DNA of 64,000 bases from NCBI GenBank assembly GCA_030704615.1, contig CM060734.1, forward strand, positions 20,894,001 to 20,958,000, read 5' to 3'. The notes below the pieces were generated by a model. That model was given only the letters and a program-made list of their open reading frames with translations, was not told the DNA's origin and searched no databases. The position numbers and the translations under genes were made by a program. Shown here piece by piece: positions 62,641 to 64,000 of this stretch (within the stretch, counting starts at the first letter, position 1; each line of letters opens with the position of its first letter). This stretch comes from Takakia lepidozioides (taxonomy: Eukaryota > Streptophyta > Takakiopsida > Takakiales > Takakiaceae).

Positions 62641-64000
62641 GTGGCTTATTGAATTGCACAACATCTGACCCCTTTTCAACAGCCAAGCAGGTTTCTGATG
62701 GATATAATGCCAACTTTGACAGCACAGAGTTTTCCTGCCGTCTGGTTTAAAGTTTGTATGTATGTCTCCATATTTCTTCGTAGACCCAAATATGGTCCAT
62801 TCTTATAACTTAGAGGCCCTCTGGAAATGGGACATTTCAATGAGGTCCAGACCCCTATAGTAGGAGTTTCTGGATCAACCATAAAAGACCTCTAATCCAA
62901 CCCACTAGCACGGCTACTGGTGGTGGGCTCGTCCTCTTCCTCTTCCGAGCAAGTGTACTCAGTGGAAGTGTACTCAGTGGGTCCACTCGGGGCACTCTCT
63001 ACTGAGGAGGTGGCCTATGCCAAAGGAATCCTCAGGCCAAAAAGAAAAGCTACTGGCCAAGCTAGATCCGGTGGGATTGACCTACGAACTGCAGCTGGTG
63101 ATGCAACAAAATAACTCTCTGCTGGGCGGTCTCTAACATTGTCTAGCAGTGATAATGAACCGGATGCAATCAACTCACGAATAAAAGCTACTGGCGTGAA
63201 ACCTCGGTGATAGTATGGGGGGGGGGGGGGGGGGGGGGGGGTTAAGAATGGTCGGCAGGACCTCCTCGGATGTGGGAAACACTCACTCTCGAACCCGTCC
63301 TCTCCTGGGCCGACTCCAATCAGCCAATCTATGAAGGCAGGGCGATGATCGCAGATAGCACGTCCTACACATGCTCTCAACGGGTCTAACCGCCTAGCGA
63401 TCTTGCTTCGCGTATACGACAGGATGTCTGTGATGGTACGACACAACACACAACAAGCCAACTAGGCCACCTGCCATGCAAGATGGACCTCAAGGGCCGA
63501 ATCAAAATGAATATAAGCGAGAAAAGATGGTTGATAACAGCCCGACCAACGGGTGTTGAACCGAAAAAACGTAGAAATAGGAGCCGTTTGGGGTCCAACC
63601 CGGGCTGAGATCCAACACCCACGATACTCCTCTGCAATGGTCAAGATGCGTCGTCGCATTAACCTGCAAATCACTGTGGCCTCGGGGCCAGGTACGTCGC
63701 CAGTCCTGGAAATAATGGCGAGGGAACTCCGATGGTGCGGCCATACTGACACTCAAAAGTCTCCATGAGGTTAGCAAAGTGCATCCTCAAGTGTGTTAAC
63801 TTTGTCTAATCTCATCTAAAGTATTCGGTTTTTCCCGGCTGAGACAAGAATACAAAATATAAAACGTCAGATAAAGTGAAAAAACAAGATCTAGGCAGAT
63901 GGCAAGAGTTGTCAAATCCTCTCCCATTCTACCTTCAAATAGTCCTGACTTTTACTTACCTCCCGGTAGACGCACCATTTATATGACGAGCCCTGAGCGC
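62641..64000. other. No recognised gene; contains a G25 tract
   Basis: A run of 25 G lies at 63,217-63,241. A GTGTACTCAGTGG(A/G) motif is duplicated at 62,954 and 62,969. Open frames on both strands (for example 63,015-63,461 minus) cross the homopolymer and show no domain. Confidence 0.5.

Noticed and set aside
63015-63461. 148-residue minus-strand open frame
   Set aside because: It crosses the G25 tract as polyproline and shows no domain or supporting signal.

Overview
The window looks like a stretch of a large, transposon-rich land-plant nuclear genome. Signs are GT-AG introns, relics of plant-specific proteins (PLS-class PPR proteins with an E motif, a QUIRKY/FTIP-type C2 protein, an ELF6/REF6-type JmjC demethylase, a MIRO GTPase, SEC13, a receptor-like cytoplasmic kinase) and plant lineages of Ty3 retrotransposons. 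The many near-identical PPR pieces would suit a fern or another seed-free vascular plant, but that is only an inference. I see no gene that is both intact and clearly of the host.

Layout. 1-3,300: PPR relics with a ~380-bp tandem triplication and a C2-domain relic, all minus strand. 4,083-5,935: a degraded plus-strand gene with a complete RING-H2 finger. 6,335-8,625: a 120-bp tandem repeat, interrupted and carrying two copies of a small structured insertion. 8,661-8,951: a foldback. 8,960-12,035: C+T-rich DNA without recognised genes, then a G-box tandem array and a minisatellite. 12,365-15,376: PPR, MIRO and JmjC relics (minus), the last cut at a splice acceptor by element A. 15,378-28,498: element A, a full-length Athila/Tat-like Ty3 retrotransposon with a 5-bp target duplication. 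28,690-30,243: PPR and SEC13 relics (minus). 30,270-31,060: tandem and simple repeats. 32,001-33,324: a degraded SWIM zinc-finger gene (minus). 33,659-39,060: an L1-type LINE (minus). 40,370-56,727: element B, same family as A, truncated at its 5' end and split by element C (43,572-50,551), a young chromovirus with two 727-bp LTRs, tRNA-iMet primer site and TGCAG target duplication. 56,813-58,325: element D, an old chromovirus 5' fragment. 58,361-58,436: a protein-kinase exon. 58,766-59,650: an array of GCGACCGCC/GGCGGTCGC palindromes. 59,756-62,640: exon-like pieces of an unrecognised plus-strand gene. 62,900-64,000: no recognised gene, with a G25 tract.

Two histories overlap. Older DNA is a mosaic of host gene pieces, several still carrying introns, nearly all on the minus strand. 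It was later opened by LTR retrotransposons, and C sits inside B with both insertion junctions readable. The points most worth following are the palindrome array, the same-strand gene-fragment mosaic, the long extra ORF of the A/B family, the in-frame amber codons shared between related element copies, and the degraded RING and SWIM genes.
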